Source of the DNA: Paraperibacillus marinus
GTDB lineage: Bacteria > Bacillota > Bacilli > Bacillales > DSM-1321
Length of the DNA: 64,000 nt
Reading direction: 5' to 3'
Assembly: GCF_046237605.1 (NCBI RefSeq)
Contig: NZ_CP143542.1
Coordinates: 2,728,001 to 2,792,000, forward strand
The position numbers were made by a program, and so were the translations under genes. Below, in pieces: positions 32,733 to 42,158 of the stretch. Position 1 is the first letter of the stretch. Each line of letters begins with the position of its first letter. The notes below the pieces were generated by a model. It was not told the DNA's origin. It made no database searches and was given only the letters and a program-made list of their open reading frames with translations.

Positions 32733-33911
32733 TTATTTAATGATCTCTAATTCTTTACCAGCCTTCTCAAAGACATTCAGTGCTTCCTGCAACTCTTCTT
32801 TTGAATGCTGTGCTGTAACAATGGTCCTTACACGCGCCATTCCTTTTGCTACGGTCGGAAAGGCTATTCCCTGCGCAAATACACCATATTCCAGGAGTTT
32901 ATCAGAGAATTGATGGGAAAGTGCTTCGTCGCCGACAACCACAGGCGTAATTGGGGTTTTACTGTTTCCTGTTTGGAACCCAAGTTCCTCCAGACCCTTT
33001 TTAAAGAACTTGGTGTTGTCCCAGAGCTTATCAATCAATTCGGGCTCTTCAAGCAGTACATCGATCGCCTCGATTGCAGCCATGGTCACTGCAGGCGGAT
33101 GGGATGTACTGAACAGGAATGGCCTTCCTTTATGAATCAGGTAATCGATTAATGTTCTGGTACTGGCCACATATCCTCCTAGAACTCCGATTGCCTTGCT
33201 GAGTGTGCCGACCTGAATGTGTACGCGCCCGTCCAAACCAAAATGATTCACGGTTCCACGGCCATTTTTGCCAAGGACTCCCGAGGCGTGGGCATCATCG
33301 ACCATGATCAGAGCATCATATTTCTCGGCAAGCTCGACGATTTCCGGAAGCGGCGCTATATTGCCGTCCATCGAGAACACGCCATCTGTCACAATCAAAC
33401 GCTTGCGGTAATTCTCTGACTCTATCAACGCCCGCTCAAGGTCAGCCATGTCCACATGCTTATAGACCTTGCGTCCTGACTTGGTCAGGCGGATTCCATC
33501 AATGATCGAGGCGTGGTTCAATTCATCGGAAATAACCACATCCTCCGGGGACAGAATGGCTGACAGTACACCCTGGTTTGTGGTGAAACCTGATTGGAAT
33601 ACAAGCGCTGCTTCTGTATGCTTAAATTCTGCCAGCTTTTTTTCAAGCTCATTATGCATGCTGAAGGTGCCCGCTATTGTACGCACAGAACCTGTGCCTG
33701 CCCCGTAGTTTTCCACAGCCTCGAGTGCCGCTTTCCTTAACCGGGGATGGGAGGTCAGGCCCAGATAGTTGTTTGAAGAAAGCTGAATAACTTCCCTTCC
33801 ATCAATGACGACCTTCGATCCTTGTTCAGACTGAAGCGGGACAAGCTTCCTGAACGTCCCTGCTTCCTTCATAGCGTCTAATTCCACTTGCAGATATTCA
33901 AATCCTTTCAT
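32733..33911 (-). CDS. kbl: Glycine C-acetyltransferase (2-amino-3-ketobutyrate CoA ligase)
   Basis: A 392-residue PLP enzyme of the alpha-oxoamine synthase family: LSSNNYLGL near residue 45, the aspartate segment MVDDAHASGVLG and the PLP lysine in VGTLSKAIGVLGG near residue 235. It splits 2-amino-3-ketobutyrate with CoA to glycine and acetyl-CoA, the second step after Tdh. ATG 33911 (second of two) has AGGAGGG 6 bases upstream. The tdh-kbl order is conserved. Confidence 0.95.
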   Translation of the reverse strand: MKGFEYLQVELDAMKEAGTFRKLVPLQSEQGSKVVIDGREVIQLSSNNYLGLTSHPRLRKAALEAVENYGAGTGSVRTIAGTFSMHNELEKKLAEFKHTEAALVFQSGFTTNQGVLSAILSPEDVVISDELNHASIIDGIRLTKSGRKVYKHVDMADLERALIESENYRKRLIVTDGVFSMDGNIAPLPEIVELAEKYDALIMVDDAHASGVLGKNGRGTVNHFGLDGRVHIQVGTLSKAIGVLGGYVASTRTLIDYLIHKGRPFLFSTSHPPAVTMAAIEAIDVLLEEPELIDKLWDNTKFFKKGLEELGFQTGNSKTPITPVVVGDEALSHQFSDKLLEYGVFAQGIAFPTVAKGMARVRTIVTAQHSKEELQEALNVFEKAGKELEIIK

Positions 33912-33943
33912 CATGAACCCTCCTAATTTTTATACGAAATTTA

Positions 33944-34984
33944 TTAAGGCTGCAGGACAACTTTCCCGCATTCGCCCTTTATCATCAATTCAAAGCCTTT
34001 CTCAAAATCCTCGAGCGGGAAGTGGTGCGTGATCATCGGCTTGACATCCACCTGTCCTGAAGCAAGGAGCGAGGATACCTGCTGCCAGGTCTTGAACATA
34101 AGTCTCCCGGTAATTCCCTGGACGGTAATGCCTTTAAAGACGATGTCATTGGTAACATCAAGTTCCACCGGACGGACAGGGAGACTCAATATGGAGACCC
34201 TGCCTCCATTTGTCACCATCTTAAACCCTTGATCCATCGCTATCGGATGGCCGCTCATCTCACAGACAACATCCACTCCATTACCGCCGGTGAGGCGGTC
34301 GATGACCTCCAGCGGGTTTTCCTTCCCCGAATTGATGATCGTGGTAGCGCCCATTTTTTTCGCAAGTTCCAGTCGGTAGTCATTTAAATCCAGTGCGATG
34401 ACCTGTGAAGCGCCGGCAGCCTTCGCTACACCAGCCGCCATGATTCCAATAGGCCCGCAGCCGATGATGGCGACTGTTTTCCCTGCAGTTTCCCCGGCCA
34501 GCACCGTATGCACGGCATTGCCCATCGGTTCCTGGACGGACGCGACATCAAACGGCATATCCTTAGGATTTTTCCATAGGTTCCCGGCCGGAAGGGCTAC
34601 ATACTCGGCGAAACAGCCCTGGGTATCCACCCCGATGATCTGGGTGTTCTTACAGATATGATATTGGCCTGTGAGACACTGTGGACAACGGCCGCACACG
34701 ATATGCGTTTCAGCAGAGACAAAATCCCCTACTTCCACTGAGTTGACCTTCGAGCCGATCTCGACTACTTCACCGGAAAATTCATGGCCAAATACATAGG
34801 GCGGGTTCACCCTGCTCTGTGACCACTCGTCCCAAGTGTATATATGTACATCTGTCCCGCAGATGGATGTTGCCTTTACCTTAATCAGTACTTCATCTTC
34901 TTTTATCGACGGGATATCCACCATCTCAAGCTTAGCTCCAAAGCCTCGGTGATGTTTTACAACCGCTTTCATTTTTCCGTTCAC
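33944..34984 (-). CDS. tdh: L-threonine 3-dehydrogenase
   Basis: A 346-residue zinc alcohol-dehydrogenase-type enzyme. Catalytic zinc ligands lie in SICGTDVH and GHEFSG, structural zinc cysteines in CGRCPQCLTGQYHIC and the NAD fold in IIGCGPIGIMAAG. It oxidises threonine to 2-amino-3-ketobutyrate for Kbl, 32 bases downstream. GTG 34984 (MNGKMKAVV) is chosen: AAGGAG is 10 bases upstream and the N-terminus then aligns with B. subtilis Tdh (MQSGKMKAL). The later ATG at 34972 is too far from the ribosome-binding site. Confidence 0.95.
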   Translation of the reverse strand: MNGKMKAVVKHHRGFGAKLEMVDIPSIKEDEVLIKVKATSICGTDVHIYTWDEWSQSRVNPPYVFGHEFSGEVVEIGSKVNSVEVGDFVSAETHIVCGRCPQCLTGQYHICKNTQIIGVDTQGCFAEYVALPAGNLWKNPKDMPFDVASVQEPMGNAVHTVLAGETAGKTVAIIGCGPIGIMAAGVAKAAGASQVIALDLNDYRLELAKKMGATTIINSGKENPLEVIDRLTGGNGVDVVCEMSGHPIAMDQGFKMVTNGGRVSILSLPVRPVELDVTNDIVFKGITVQGITGRLMFKTWQQVSSLLASGQVDVKPMITHHFPLEDFEKGFELMIKGECGKVVLQP

Positions 34985-35218
34985 AGTGCACACTCTCCTT
35001 AGAACGCGACAGATTAATAAGTTGATACATTGGTAGTGTAACACTTATTATGTTTTAGTGTAAATAACACTGTTCACCCAGGATGGACAATTGAGCACCG
35101 AAGAGAAAAAATGATCTTTTTCCTATATTTTTTCGAGCTGTGATCACGATGCTCGGTAACTCTTCCTTTTCATAGCCATATAATCCCTGTAACCGGCTGC
35201 ATTTCTTCCGATCATGGT

Positions 35219-35372
35219 TTTTTCTGTGGAAAAGGGGCGGAGCTGCAGTTAAGTATGAACAACATTTATCTTGCTGGCATTCCTGATCTGCCTTACTCCA
35301 CTCCACCGCCTTATTGTATTTGTTCCTGCTCTTGTCTAGGTTCCTTTCCACGCTTGGCTCCGCGAGTAGGAA
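35219..35372. repeat. Dispersed extragenic repeat, copy B
   Basis: The left 28 bases (35219-35246) are identical to 2679-2706. The right end (35328-35372) resembles 3297-3337, with TTCCTTTCC and GCTT-GC in common. Copy B has no 51-bp units inside, whereas copy A encloses ten. Confidence 0.65.
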
Positions 35373-35412
35373 TCTCATGTTTGTTTTATGTATTCAGGCT
35401 AGTCCCCCAAAT

Positions 35413-35437
35413 GAAAAGACCGGCGGGAGCCGGTCCA
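35413..35437 (-). terminator. Terminator after korB
   Basis: GACCGGC/GCCGGTC with a GGGA loop is followed on the minus strand by TTTTCATTT. Confidence 0.88.
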
Positions 35438-35443
35438 AAACGA

Positions 35444-36310
35444 TTATATAAATTCTGCAGCAAGCTTATCGAAGCTTTCCTGATCAAGTTCCAGGGATGC
35501 TTGAGTCAGCGGTGTTTCCAAATAGCCGGGCAGGAGTTCCTGATAAGACTTCCGCGCTGTATCCTGATAGATGATCCCTGTCACAAGGCTGTTATGCTTC
35601 ATCAGCGTCTGCATCGCATTCTCCCTGTTGGAAGAGTCATAGTCTTCGATACTTGAGAGTTTTGTCAAATTCCGCTTGAACCAGTCATATGTATTGATCT
35701 TATTATAAGTCACACATGGACTGAAGACATTGATGAGGGAAAAGCCTTTATGGTTGATGCCGGCCTCAATGATGGCTGTCAGTTCTTTCAGGTCAGTGGA
35801 GAAGCTCTGGGCCACGAATGTCGCCCCGGCTGTAAGCGCCATTTCCATCGGGGACAGAGCGGGCTCGATTGATCCCTGCGGCGTGGACTTCGTCTTGAAG
35901 CCTGCCTCTGAGCGGGGAGAAGTCTGGCCCTTGGTCAGCCCATATATCTGATTATCCATTACAATATATGTGAGGTCTATATTGCGCCGGATTGCATGAA
36001 TGGTGTGTCCCATCCCGATTGCAAATCCGTCCCCGTCCCCTCCGGAAGCAATGACCGTCAAATTCCTGTTGGCCATTTTAACTCCCTGGGCGATAGGCAG
36101 GCAGCGGCCGTGGATGCCGTGAAAACCGTAGGAATGGATATAGCCTGAAATCCTTCCCGAGCAGCCGATTCCTGAGACGATGGCAAGATCCTCCGGCTCG
36201 AGCCCGGTATTGGCTGCAGCCCTCTGGATGGCTGCCTGTACGGAAAAGTCACCGCATCCCGGACACCAGTTGGGCTTTACATTATTTCTGAACTCTTTAA
36301 ATGTTGCCAT
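35444..36310 (-). CDS. korB: 2-oxoacid:ferredoxin oxidoreductase beta subunit
   Basis: 288 residues. A cysteine motif CPGCGDF near residue 16 and CVTY later precede a thiamine-pyrophosphate fold with GDGDGFAIGMGH and MDNQIYGLTKGQ. The subunit binds TPP and an iron-sulfur cluster and passes electrons to ferredoxin. ATG 36310 lies inside the end of korA (14-base overlap, other frame) with AAGGAG 10 bases upstream. With korA it forms a two-subunit enzyme; 2-oxoglutarate is the usual annotation, but the substrate is not proven by sequence. Confidence 0.92.
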   Translation of the reverse strand: MATFKEFRNNVKPNWCPGCGDFSVQAAIQRAAANTGLEPEDLAIVSGIGCSGRISGYIHSYGFHGIHGRCLPIAQGVKMANRNLTVIASGGDGDGFAIGMGHTIHAIRRNIDLTYIVMDNQIYGLTKGQTSPRSEAGFKTKSTPQGSIEPALSPMEMALTAGATFVAQSFSTDLKELTAIIEAGINHKGFSLINVFSPCVTYNKINTYDWFKRNLTKLSSIEDYDSSNRENAMQTLMKHNSLVTGIIYQDTARKSYQELLPGYLETPLTQASLELDQESFDKLAAEFI

Positions 36311-38048
36311 ATTCAAACAGCTCCTTACACTCGGAATGAACAATATGGGGCAGGAATGGATTTCCGTCATATTTCAGGATGCTTTTAATTTTATCGGCGC
36401 TGCCTATATTCATTTTCATGATGCCAGCCAGCTGGCCGGTTGCATTGTTTTCAAGTACCACAACTTTTTTCGCGTTCTGCACAAGCGGCAGCATAGACTC
36501 TGCCGGGAAAGGATGAAGAAGGCGCACATGGGCATGATTGACCTTTATTCCATCCGCTTCCAGCCGTTCCATCGCTTCTTCTATCACCCCGCGGGTAGAA
36601 TTGAAACCGACTATCAATAAATCGGCATCTGAATGGCGGAGCGTTGTATGCAGCGGTTTATGGAAGCGGATATTCCTGATTTTCCTCATCCGTTTGTCCA
36701 TCTGCTGTTTTCGGTTTGCCGCTGCTTCGGACGGCTTTCCTGTCTCATCGTGCTCAACGCCCGTTACATGAAATATGCCATTCTTTGTACCTGGAAGCAC
36801 CCGGGGGGATACTCCATCTGCGGTCAATTCATAGCGCTTGAAGTTTCCCGTCCGGTCCGGGTCGATATCGGCCTCTGACAGCAATTTTCCCCGGCGGATC
36901 TCCACCTGGTCATACTCGAGCGGATGAACGGTTTGTTTTCCAAGGGAAAGCTGAAGGTCGGAGAGAATGATGACCGGACACTGATATTCTTCAGCCAGGT
37001 TGAAAGCTTCTGCTGTATCATAGAAAGCTTCCTCCACTGTACTTGGAGCCATGACAATCTTCGGGATCTCGCCATGGGTTCCATATATCATCGCCATCAG
37101 GTCAGACTGCTCCTGCTTGGTTGGCAGTCCTGTCGAAGGGCCTCCCCGCTGAGTATCCACGATCACGAGAGGAGTCTCTGTGATCCCGGAAAGCCCGATT
37201 GCTTCCATTTTCAATGAAAGGCCAGGCCCCGCAGAGGCGGTCAAAGCTCTCACTCCGGCATAATTCGCCCCGATAGCCATAGTGCACGCAGCAATTTCAT
37301 CCTCTGTCTGAATGACTGTCCCGCCAAGCTGAGGAAGTTTTTTGATCAGGTATTCCATGATTTCCGAGGCAGGTGTTATAGGGTAGGCAGCCATGAAGCG
37401 GCAGCCGCCTGCCAGCGCTCCCAGGGCAATGGCATCGTTTCCGATCATGAACAGCCGCCTTTTCCCGTCCCCTTTAGCCAGCAGGAGGGTGCGGGGAGCT
37501 TCCCCAAGCTGGGCCGTCATATATTCAAAGCCCTCGTGAATGGCCTCCAGGTTTTTTTGTACGATCTGTTCTCCCTTACGGCCGAATATTTCCTCGACAA
37601 CCTCTCTGAAGACATTGACATCCAATCCAAGGATGGCACAGGAAGCTCCGACCGCCACCATATTTTTCATCAGGGAAGTCCCAAGGGCGGCTGCCATGTC
37701 GGTAAAAGGAATGGCATACAGAGCGGCTTCGGTATCCTCGGGCTTTACCGGCTTAAACCTTGCATCGGCAATGATGATTCCCCCAGGATTTAACTCCTTG
37801 TAATTCACATCTATCGTTTCCTGGTCAAAAGCGACGAGGATATCGAGATCATCGGAAATGGACCTGGTTTCAGAAGTGCTCACCCGGATTTTATTATTCG
37901 TATGCCCTCCTTTGATTCTTGAAGAAAAATGCCGGTAGCCATACAGATAATAGCCGAGCCGGTTTAATGCTATGCTGAATATTTCGCCAGTACTCTCGAT
38001 GCCTTCACCCTGCTGCCCTCCCACTTTCCATGAAAGTTGATCGATCAT
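36297..38048 (-). CDS. korA: 2-oxoacid:ferredoxin oxidoreductase, fused gamma-alpha subunit
   Basis: 583 residues. The N-terminal gamma domain (WKVGGQQGEGIESTGEIF..., about 1-185) is fused to the alpha/pyrimidine-binding domain (GNDAIALGALAGGCRFMAAYPITPASEIMEYL onward). The GGPSTGLPTKQEQSDL loop lies near residue 300. The gamma-alpha fusion with separate beta is the common Bacillus arrangement. It is the first gene of the korAB operon, downstream of spoVS. Confidence 0.93.
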   Translation of the reverse strand: MIDQLSWKVGGQQGEGIESTGEIFSIALNRLGYYLYGYRHFSSRIKGGHTNNKIRVSTSETRSISDDLDILVAFDQETIDVNYKELNPGGIIIADARFKPVKPEDTEAALYAIPFTDMAAALGTSLMKNMVAVGASCAILGLDVNVFREVVEEIFGRKGEQIVQKNLEAIHEGFEYMTAQLGEAPRTLLLAKGDGKRRLFMIGNDAIALGALAGGCRFMAAYPITPASEIMEYLIKKLPQLGGTVIQTEDEIAACTMAIGANYAGVRALTASAGPGLSLKMEAIGLSGITETPLVIVDTQRGGPSTGLPTKQEQSDLMAMIYGTHGEIPKIVMAPSTVEEAFYDTAEAFNLAEEYQCPVIILSDLQLSLGKQTVHPLEYDQVEIRRGKLLSEADIDPDRTGNFKRYELTADGVSPRVLPGTKNGIFHVTGVEHDETGKPSEAAANRKQQMDKRMRKIRNIRFHKPLHTTLRHSDADLLIVGFNSTRGVIEEAMERLEADGIKVNHAHVRLLHPFPAESMLPLVQNAKKVVVLENNATGQLAGIMKMNIGSADKIKSILKYDGNPFLPHIVHSECKELFEYGNI

Positions 38049-38289
38049 GTTCTACACCCCTTCAAATCAGTCAATATTGGTGTGGCTCTTTATAGCTTTA
38101 CCGCTTTGGCAGGCGGCTGCACCAGCATATGAGAGTACATGATGAAATAGTATGGGCGCTTTCATTGGTACTAAACGATTCAATTCTAGCCCCTCAATTT
38201 ATAAAAAGCAAGTTAGGGCTTTAACATATTTTGATATTTCTAAATAATCTGTAAAATATGGTTTATAGATATATTCTACACCTCAATCA

Positions 38290-38325
38290 CAAATGCCTGC
38301 TTGCACGATCTGCAAGCAGGCATTT
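38290..38325 (-). terminator. Hairpin after spoVS
   Basis: A 15-bp stem, AAATGCCTGCTTGCA/TGCAAGCAGGCATTT, starts 2 bases past the stop. The following T tract is weak, so it may also stabilise the 3' end. Confidence 0.8.
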
Positions 38326-38326
38326 G

Positions 38327-38587
38327 CTAACGGGGTTCCACAATCAGCTTTATGGCAGTGCGCTCTTCCCCATCGATCAGGATATCTGTAAAGGCAGGAA
38401 TACAAATCAAGTCTACTCCACTAGGTGCTACAAATCCTCGTGCTATGGCTACTGCCTTAACCGCTTGATTCAGCGCACCCGCTCCGATTGCCTGAATTTC
38501 TGCGGCCCCTCTTTCCCTCAAGACACCCGCAAGTGCGCCTGCTACAGAATTGGGATTAGATTTTGCTGAAACCTTTAATATTTCCAT
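38327..38587 (-). CDS. spoVS: Stage V sporulation protein S
   Basis: An 86-residue, almost invariant Alba-fold protein: MEILKVSAKSNPNSVAGALA, and GAGALNQAVKAVAIARGFVAPSG. SpoVS affects septation, coat assembly and heat resistance in B. subtilis and probably binds nucleic acid. It follows ymdB on the same strand as in B. subtilis, though a terminator lies between the two genes. Confidence 0.96.
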   Translation of the reverse strand: MEILKVSAKSNPNSVAGALAGVLRERGAAEIQAIGAGALNQAVKAVAIARGFVAPSGVDLICIPAFTDILIDGEERTAIKLIVEPR

Positions 38588-38765
38588 TCCCTAGCTCCTC
38601 CTTGTATTATCCCCATACCCACTTTTCTTTTGTTCAGGTAGGTGTTTATTAATCGTCCAGACTTCATTCCGGAACGAAAGCTAATCCTGCTCCTTAAACT
38701 ATATTCATGGGTAAAGCGCTCTATTCCTCGTCCAATGGATAATATGGCGGCTTGTGTCCCAACAA

Positions 38766-38797
38766 GAAAAAATGCCATGGAGCAAAAGCCCATGGCA
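38766..38797 (-). terminator. Terminator after ymdB
   Basis: GCCATGG/CCATGGC is followed on the minus strand by ATTTTTTCTT, 8 bases past the stop. Confidence 0.88.
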
Positions 38798-38804
38798 CTC
38801 GTCA

Positions 38805-39602
38805 TCATGAAAAGAACGGGTGATCATCATTAATTAAAATTCTTTGCATCTTTTTTGTATGGCCTGTAGCATTGTCGATGTCAATGACCACAGCACTAAG
38901 GATGGTCCGGCCCTCTGTAGGAACTTCAAACCGAACGGGAAGGCTCGTTAAAAATCTCCGGATGACTGCTTCCCGTTCCATTCCAAGGATGCCGTCATAT
39001 GGACCTGTCATGCCTGCATCAGTCAGGTATCCCGTCCCTCCGGGAAGAATCCGTTCATCAGACGTCTGGACATGTGTATGAGTACCCACTACAGCCGAGA
39101 CACGGCCATCCAGATACCAGCCCATCGCCTGTTTTTCACTGGAAGCCTCTGCATGGAAATCGACAAAGATGATTGGTGTCCGTTCCCGCGCAAGCTCAAC
39201 CAGCTCATCGGCTGTCTGAAAAGGACAATCGAGTGCCGGCATGAAGGTGCGGCCCTGCAGGCTGATAACCGCAATTTCCAGCTGGTTGATCCGGACGAAT
39301 TTCAAGCCTTCACCCGGTGTTCCCGGAGGAAAGTTGCCAGGGCGTACAAGGTATTTAGCATCATCGATGAATTCCATGATATCCCTGTTATCCCACGCAT
39401 GATTCCCAAGTGTAACAGCCTGGGCGCCGGACTCAAGGAACTGACGGTATATTTTCTCTGTTATCCCTCTTCCTCCAGCTGCATTTTCCCCATTGATGAT
39501 GGTGGCCTGCGGTTTATACTTTTCCTTAAGTCGGGGCACATACTCATCCACCATATTTCTTCCTGGTGAACCTACTACATCACCCACAAAGAGTATTCTC
39601 AT
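38805..39602 (-). CDS. ymdB: Phosphodiesterase YmdB
   Basis: A 265-residue calcineurin-like metallophosphoesterase with the di-iron motifs GDVVGSPG (residue 8), NGENAAGG, GNHAWDN and VGTHTHVQT. YmdB hydrolyses 2',3'-cyclic nucleotides in vitro and controls the choice between motility and biofilm genes in B. subtilis. ATG 39602 has AAGGAATT just upstream and starts the family-typical MRILFVGDVVG. In B. subtilis it follows rny closely; here 690 bases of repeats separate them. Confidence 0.94.
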   Translation of the reverse strand: MRILFVGDVVGSPGRNMVDEYVPRLKEKYKPQATIINGENAAGGRGITEKIYRQFLESGAQAVTLGNHAWDNRDIMEFIDDAKYLVRPGNFPPGTPGEGLKFVRINQLEIAVISLQGRTFMPALDCPFQTADELVELARERTPIIFVDFHAEASSEKQAMGWYLDGRVSAVVGTHTHVQTSDERILPGGTGYLTDAGMTGPYDGILGMEREAVIRRFLTSLPVRFEVPTEGRTILSAVVIDIDNATGHTKKMQRILINDDHPFFS

Positions 39603-40293
39603 AATAATTCCTTTCTGAATGGACACGGTTATTAGTATTTACTAGTCTTGGTAGATATGGGTTATATATTCAGTGCAGCTGATTTTTGCAGACTTGATCA
39701 GATGGCCAGCACCTTACGCTTCAATCCCCTTGTGTATTTAACAACTGCCTCACCATAATCCTTAAAAATACAACTTAGAAAGGCTGTTTTCCCATGAATT
39801 ATGGCTGTTGAACAAGAAAGTGGATTTCCACTGCAGGCACTAAAGCCTGAGCGGGGCGGGCGCTGAGCCTCCCCGTCTTAGCCTGCAGGGTCTCACCTGT
39901 CCCGCATATCCCGCATGGAAAAGCGGAAAGCGGTGCCTGCCAAATAAAACTTATTTATAGCTCAATGATCAAGTACCAGGTTTAAAACTGTTGCTAATAT
40001 GGCAGGCAGAGACCCGATAAAGCAGACTTGCTGATTGACGAGCGATTGCTGCGACAGAAGCTTAGTCGCACTTATGCGAAAGCCAAGCATAAGACGAGTC
40101 GGCTATGAGGAGATCTCTCTCTTCCCATAGCCGGCTTGGCTTATGACTCGAGGGTATCAGCTTGAAGCTGGATCAAGAGTCTTGCGCCTTCCGCTCAAAT
40201 CTTGGTTGATAATTAGATATCCTCACAGAACTTACTCGAATACAACATCTTTTTAGAAAAGAGCCAAAATAAAAGAGCGGCGAATGCCACTCT
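39603..40293. repeat. Repeat-filled spacer between rny and ymdB
   Basis: About 690 bases with no gene. Part one (about 39820-39945) carries GGGGCGGGCGCTGAGCCTCC and GGGTCTCACCTGTCCCGC, matching a dispersed extragenic repeat I know from many Bacillaceae genomes. Part two (about 40038-40165) is hairpin-rich: TGCGAC/GTCGCA near 40049-40070, and AAGCCAAGC...CGGCTATG against CATAGCCGGCTTGGCTT (40080-40142). Part three (40170-40200) is a fragment TCTTGCGCCTTCCGCTCAAAT of the first type. A small RNA cannot be excluded. Confidence 0.6.
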
Positions 40294-40295
40294 TT
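40266..40295 (-). terminator. Terminator after rny
   Basis: AAAGAG-C-GGC/GCC-A-CTCTTT overlaps the rny stop and is followed on the minus strand by TTATTTTGG. Confidence 0.8.
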
Positions 40296-41853
40296 ATTTT
40301 GCATACTCAACGGCTCTGGTTTCCCTGATCACAGTCACTTTGATGTGGCCAGGATAATCGAGCTCTTCTTCGATACGTTTTCGGATATCCCTTGCCAGGC
40401 GATGTGCTTCAAGGTCATCAATCGCTTCTGGACGAACCATGATGCGCACTTCGCGGCCAGCCTGTATGGCGAACGATTTCTCTACACCTTCATAGGATTC
40501 TGAGATTTCTTCCAGCTTTTCAAGCCTGCGGATATAATTCTCCAGTGTTTCACTTCGCGCTCCCGGCCTTGCAGCGGATAATGCATCTGCTGCTGCAACC
40601 AGGACAGCTATGATTGAAGTTGGCTCAGCATCGCCATGGTGGGAAGCAATACTGTTGATAACAACAGGATGCTCCTTATATTTAGTGGCAAGCTCCACGC
40701 CAATTTCTACGTGGCTTCCTTCCACTTCATGGTCGATGGCTTTCCCGATGTCATGCAGCAGTCCTGCACGGCGTGCCAGGGATTCATCCTCCCCAAGCTC
40801 CGCTGCAAGAAGCCCTGACAGGAAGGCAACTTCCATGGAATGCTTAAGTACATTCTGCCCGTAACTTGTACGGAATTTCAAGCGGCCCATAATTTTGATA
40901 AGATCTGGATGAAGCCCGTGAACTCCCACTTCAAATGTGGTCTGTTCACCGATTTCACGGATATGTTCATCCACTTCACGCCTGGCTTTATCCACCATCT
41001 CTTCAATACGTGCCGGATGGATCCTTCCGTCCTGGACAAGGTTGTCTAAAGCAATTCTCGCTGTTTCACGCCTGATTGGATCAAACCCTGATAGGATGAC
41101 AGCTTCAGGAGTATCATCGATAATCAAATCGATTCCTGTCAGCGTCTCAAGGGTACGAATGTTACGTCCTTCACGGCCAATGATACGTCCCTTCATTTCA
41201 TCATTAGGAAGGTTGACGACGGAGACGGTTGTTTCCGCCACGTGGTCTGCTGCGCATCTTTGGATCGCAAGAGAAAGTACTTCCCTTGCTTTCTTATCGG
41301 CCTCTTCCTTCGCGCGGTTTTCACTTTCTTTTATGATAAGTGCTGTATCGTGGGCCAATTCTTTTTCTACCTTATCAAGAATAATGCCTCTCGCTTCCTC
41401 GCGGGTAAGTCCGGAGATACGTTCCAATTCGGTTTGCTGAGTACGAACCATCTCGTCCACTTTGCTTTCCATCTCTTCAATATGCTGTTGTCTTTGGTTT
41501 AGAGAATCGTCTTTCTTTTCTAGAAGAAGATCGCGCTTGTTAAGCGTCTCATCCTTGCGGTCAAGATTCTCTTCTCTCTGTAATAAACGGTTTTCTTGTT
41601 TTTGTAATTCAGTTCTCCGTTCACGGACATCTTTTTCCGCATCTGAACGAAGCTTATGAATCTCATCCTTAGCTTCCAACAGGGCTTCTTTCTTTTTAGA
41701 ATCAGCTTCACGTCTTGCATCTTCGATAATCTGTTCTGCAGAAACTTTTGCCCCGGCTATTTTGTTCTCCGTAACGGATTTGCGGACAAAATAGCCAACA
41801 ACTGCACCGACGAATAGGCCAAGCAAAATGGAGATGATTGTAATGGGTTCCAT
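40294..41853 (-). CDS. rny: Ribonuclease Y
   Basis: 519 residues: an N-terminal membrane anchor (IISILLGLFVGAVVGYFV, residues 5-22), then a long coiled coil rich in Glu/Lys/Arg (about 30-200). A KH domain (GRIIGREGRNIRTLE) and an HD nuclease domain (LLHDIGKAIDHE) follow. This endonuclease starts most mRNA decay in B. subtilis and is helped by RicAFT. ATG 41853 follows GAGGAGGTG; upstream in-frame starts lack a site. A perfect sigma-A promoter lies 140 bases upstream. Confidence 0.96.
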   Translation of the reverse strand: MEPITIISILLGLFVGAVVGYFVRKSVTENKIAGAKVSAEQIIEDARREADSKKKEALLEAKDEIHKLRSDAEKDVRERRTELQKQENRLLQREENLDRKDETLNKRDLLLEKKDDSLNQRQQHIEEMESKVDEMVRTQQTELERISGLTREEARGIILDKVEKELAHDTALIIKESENRAKEEADKKAREVLSLAIQRCAADHVAETTVSVVNLPNDEMKGRIIGREGRNIRTLETLTGIDLIIDDTPEAVILSGFDPIRRETARIALDNLVQDGRIHPARIEEMVDKARREVDEHIREIGEQTTFEVGVHGLHPDLIKIMGRLKFRTSYGQNVLKHSMEVAFLSGLLAAELGEDESLARRAGLLHDIGKAIDHEVEGSHVEIGVELATKYKEHPVVINSIASHHGDAEPTSIIAVLVAAADALSAARPGARSETLENYIRRLEKLEEISESYEGVEKSFAIQAGREVRIMVRPEAIDDLEAHRLARDIRKRIEEELDYPGHIKVTVIRETRAVEYAK

Positions 41854-41992
41854 CGTAACACCTCCTCTTGCTATGAACTTTTTTTGGTTAATTTTGAATG
41901 TCGGCATGTACATTGTTACATCACTTCAACATACAGCACAAAGGCTTTTTCATTCATTTCATTTTTTAAAAAAATGTAAAATATACATATTA

Positions 41993-42021
41993 ATTGTAAG
42001 CCCGGGGATTTTTATTGTCAA
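41993..42021 (-). promoter_or_regulatory. Sigma-A promoter of rny
   Basis: On the minus strand TTGACA (42021-42016), 17 bases, TACAAT (41998-41993). The -35 overlaps a small AAGGG-ACTTA-CCCTT palindrome. Confidence 0.85.
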
Positions 42022-42118
42022 GGGTAAGTCCCTTGCCTGACAGCTATCCGGGCCGCTTTCAGCAATTATTTTTTCTTTGCGCCCAAACTTGCTGCTCCCG
42101 CCCGTTTTCACTCATGTG

Positions 42119-42150
42119 AAAAAGGACCTGGAAGCGAAGCTTCCAAGTCC
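42119..42150 (-). terminator. Terminator after recA
   Basis: GGAC-TTGGAAGC/GCTTCCA-GGTCC with a short loop is followed on the minus strand by TTTTT. Confidence 0.92.
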
Positions 42151-42158
42151 TCCGGGAA

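Larger units (their letters stand above)
34985..35443. other. Spacer holding dispersed repeat copy B
   Basis: About 460 bases without a gene. The first part should contain the tdh promoter (not resolved), the middle contains the extragenic repeat at 35219-35372, and the last 30 bases contain the korB terminator. Confidence 0.6.
41854..42158. other. Spacer between recA and rny
   Basis: 305 bases without a gene, holding the recA terminator, the rny promoter and a leader of roughly 130 bases for rny. Confidence 0.7.

Noticed and set aside
38575..38808. 77-codon minus-strand frame between spoVS and ymdB
   Set aside because: It runs through the ymdB terminator, and no known gene lies there in related genomes.
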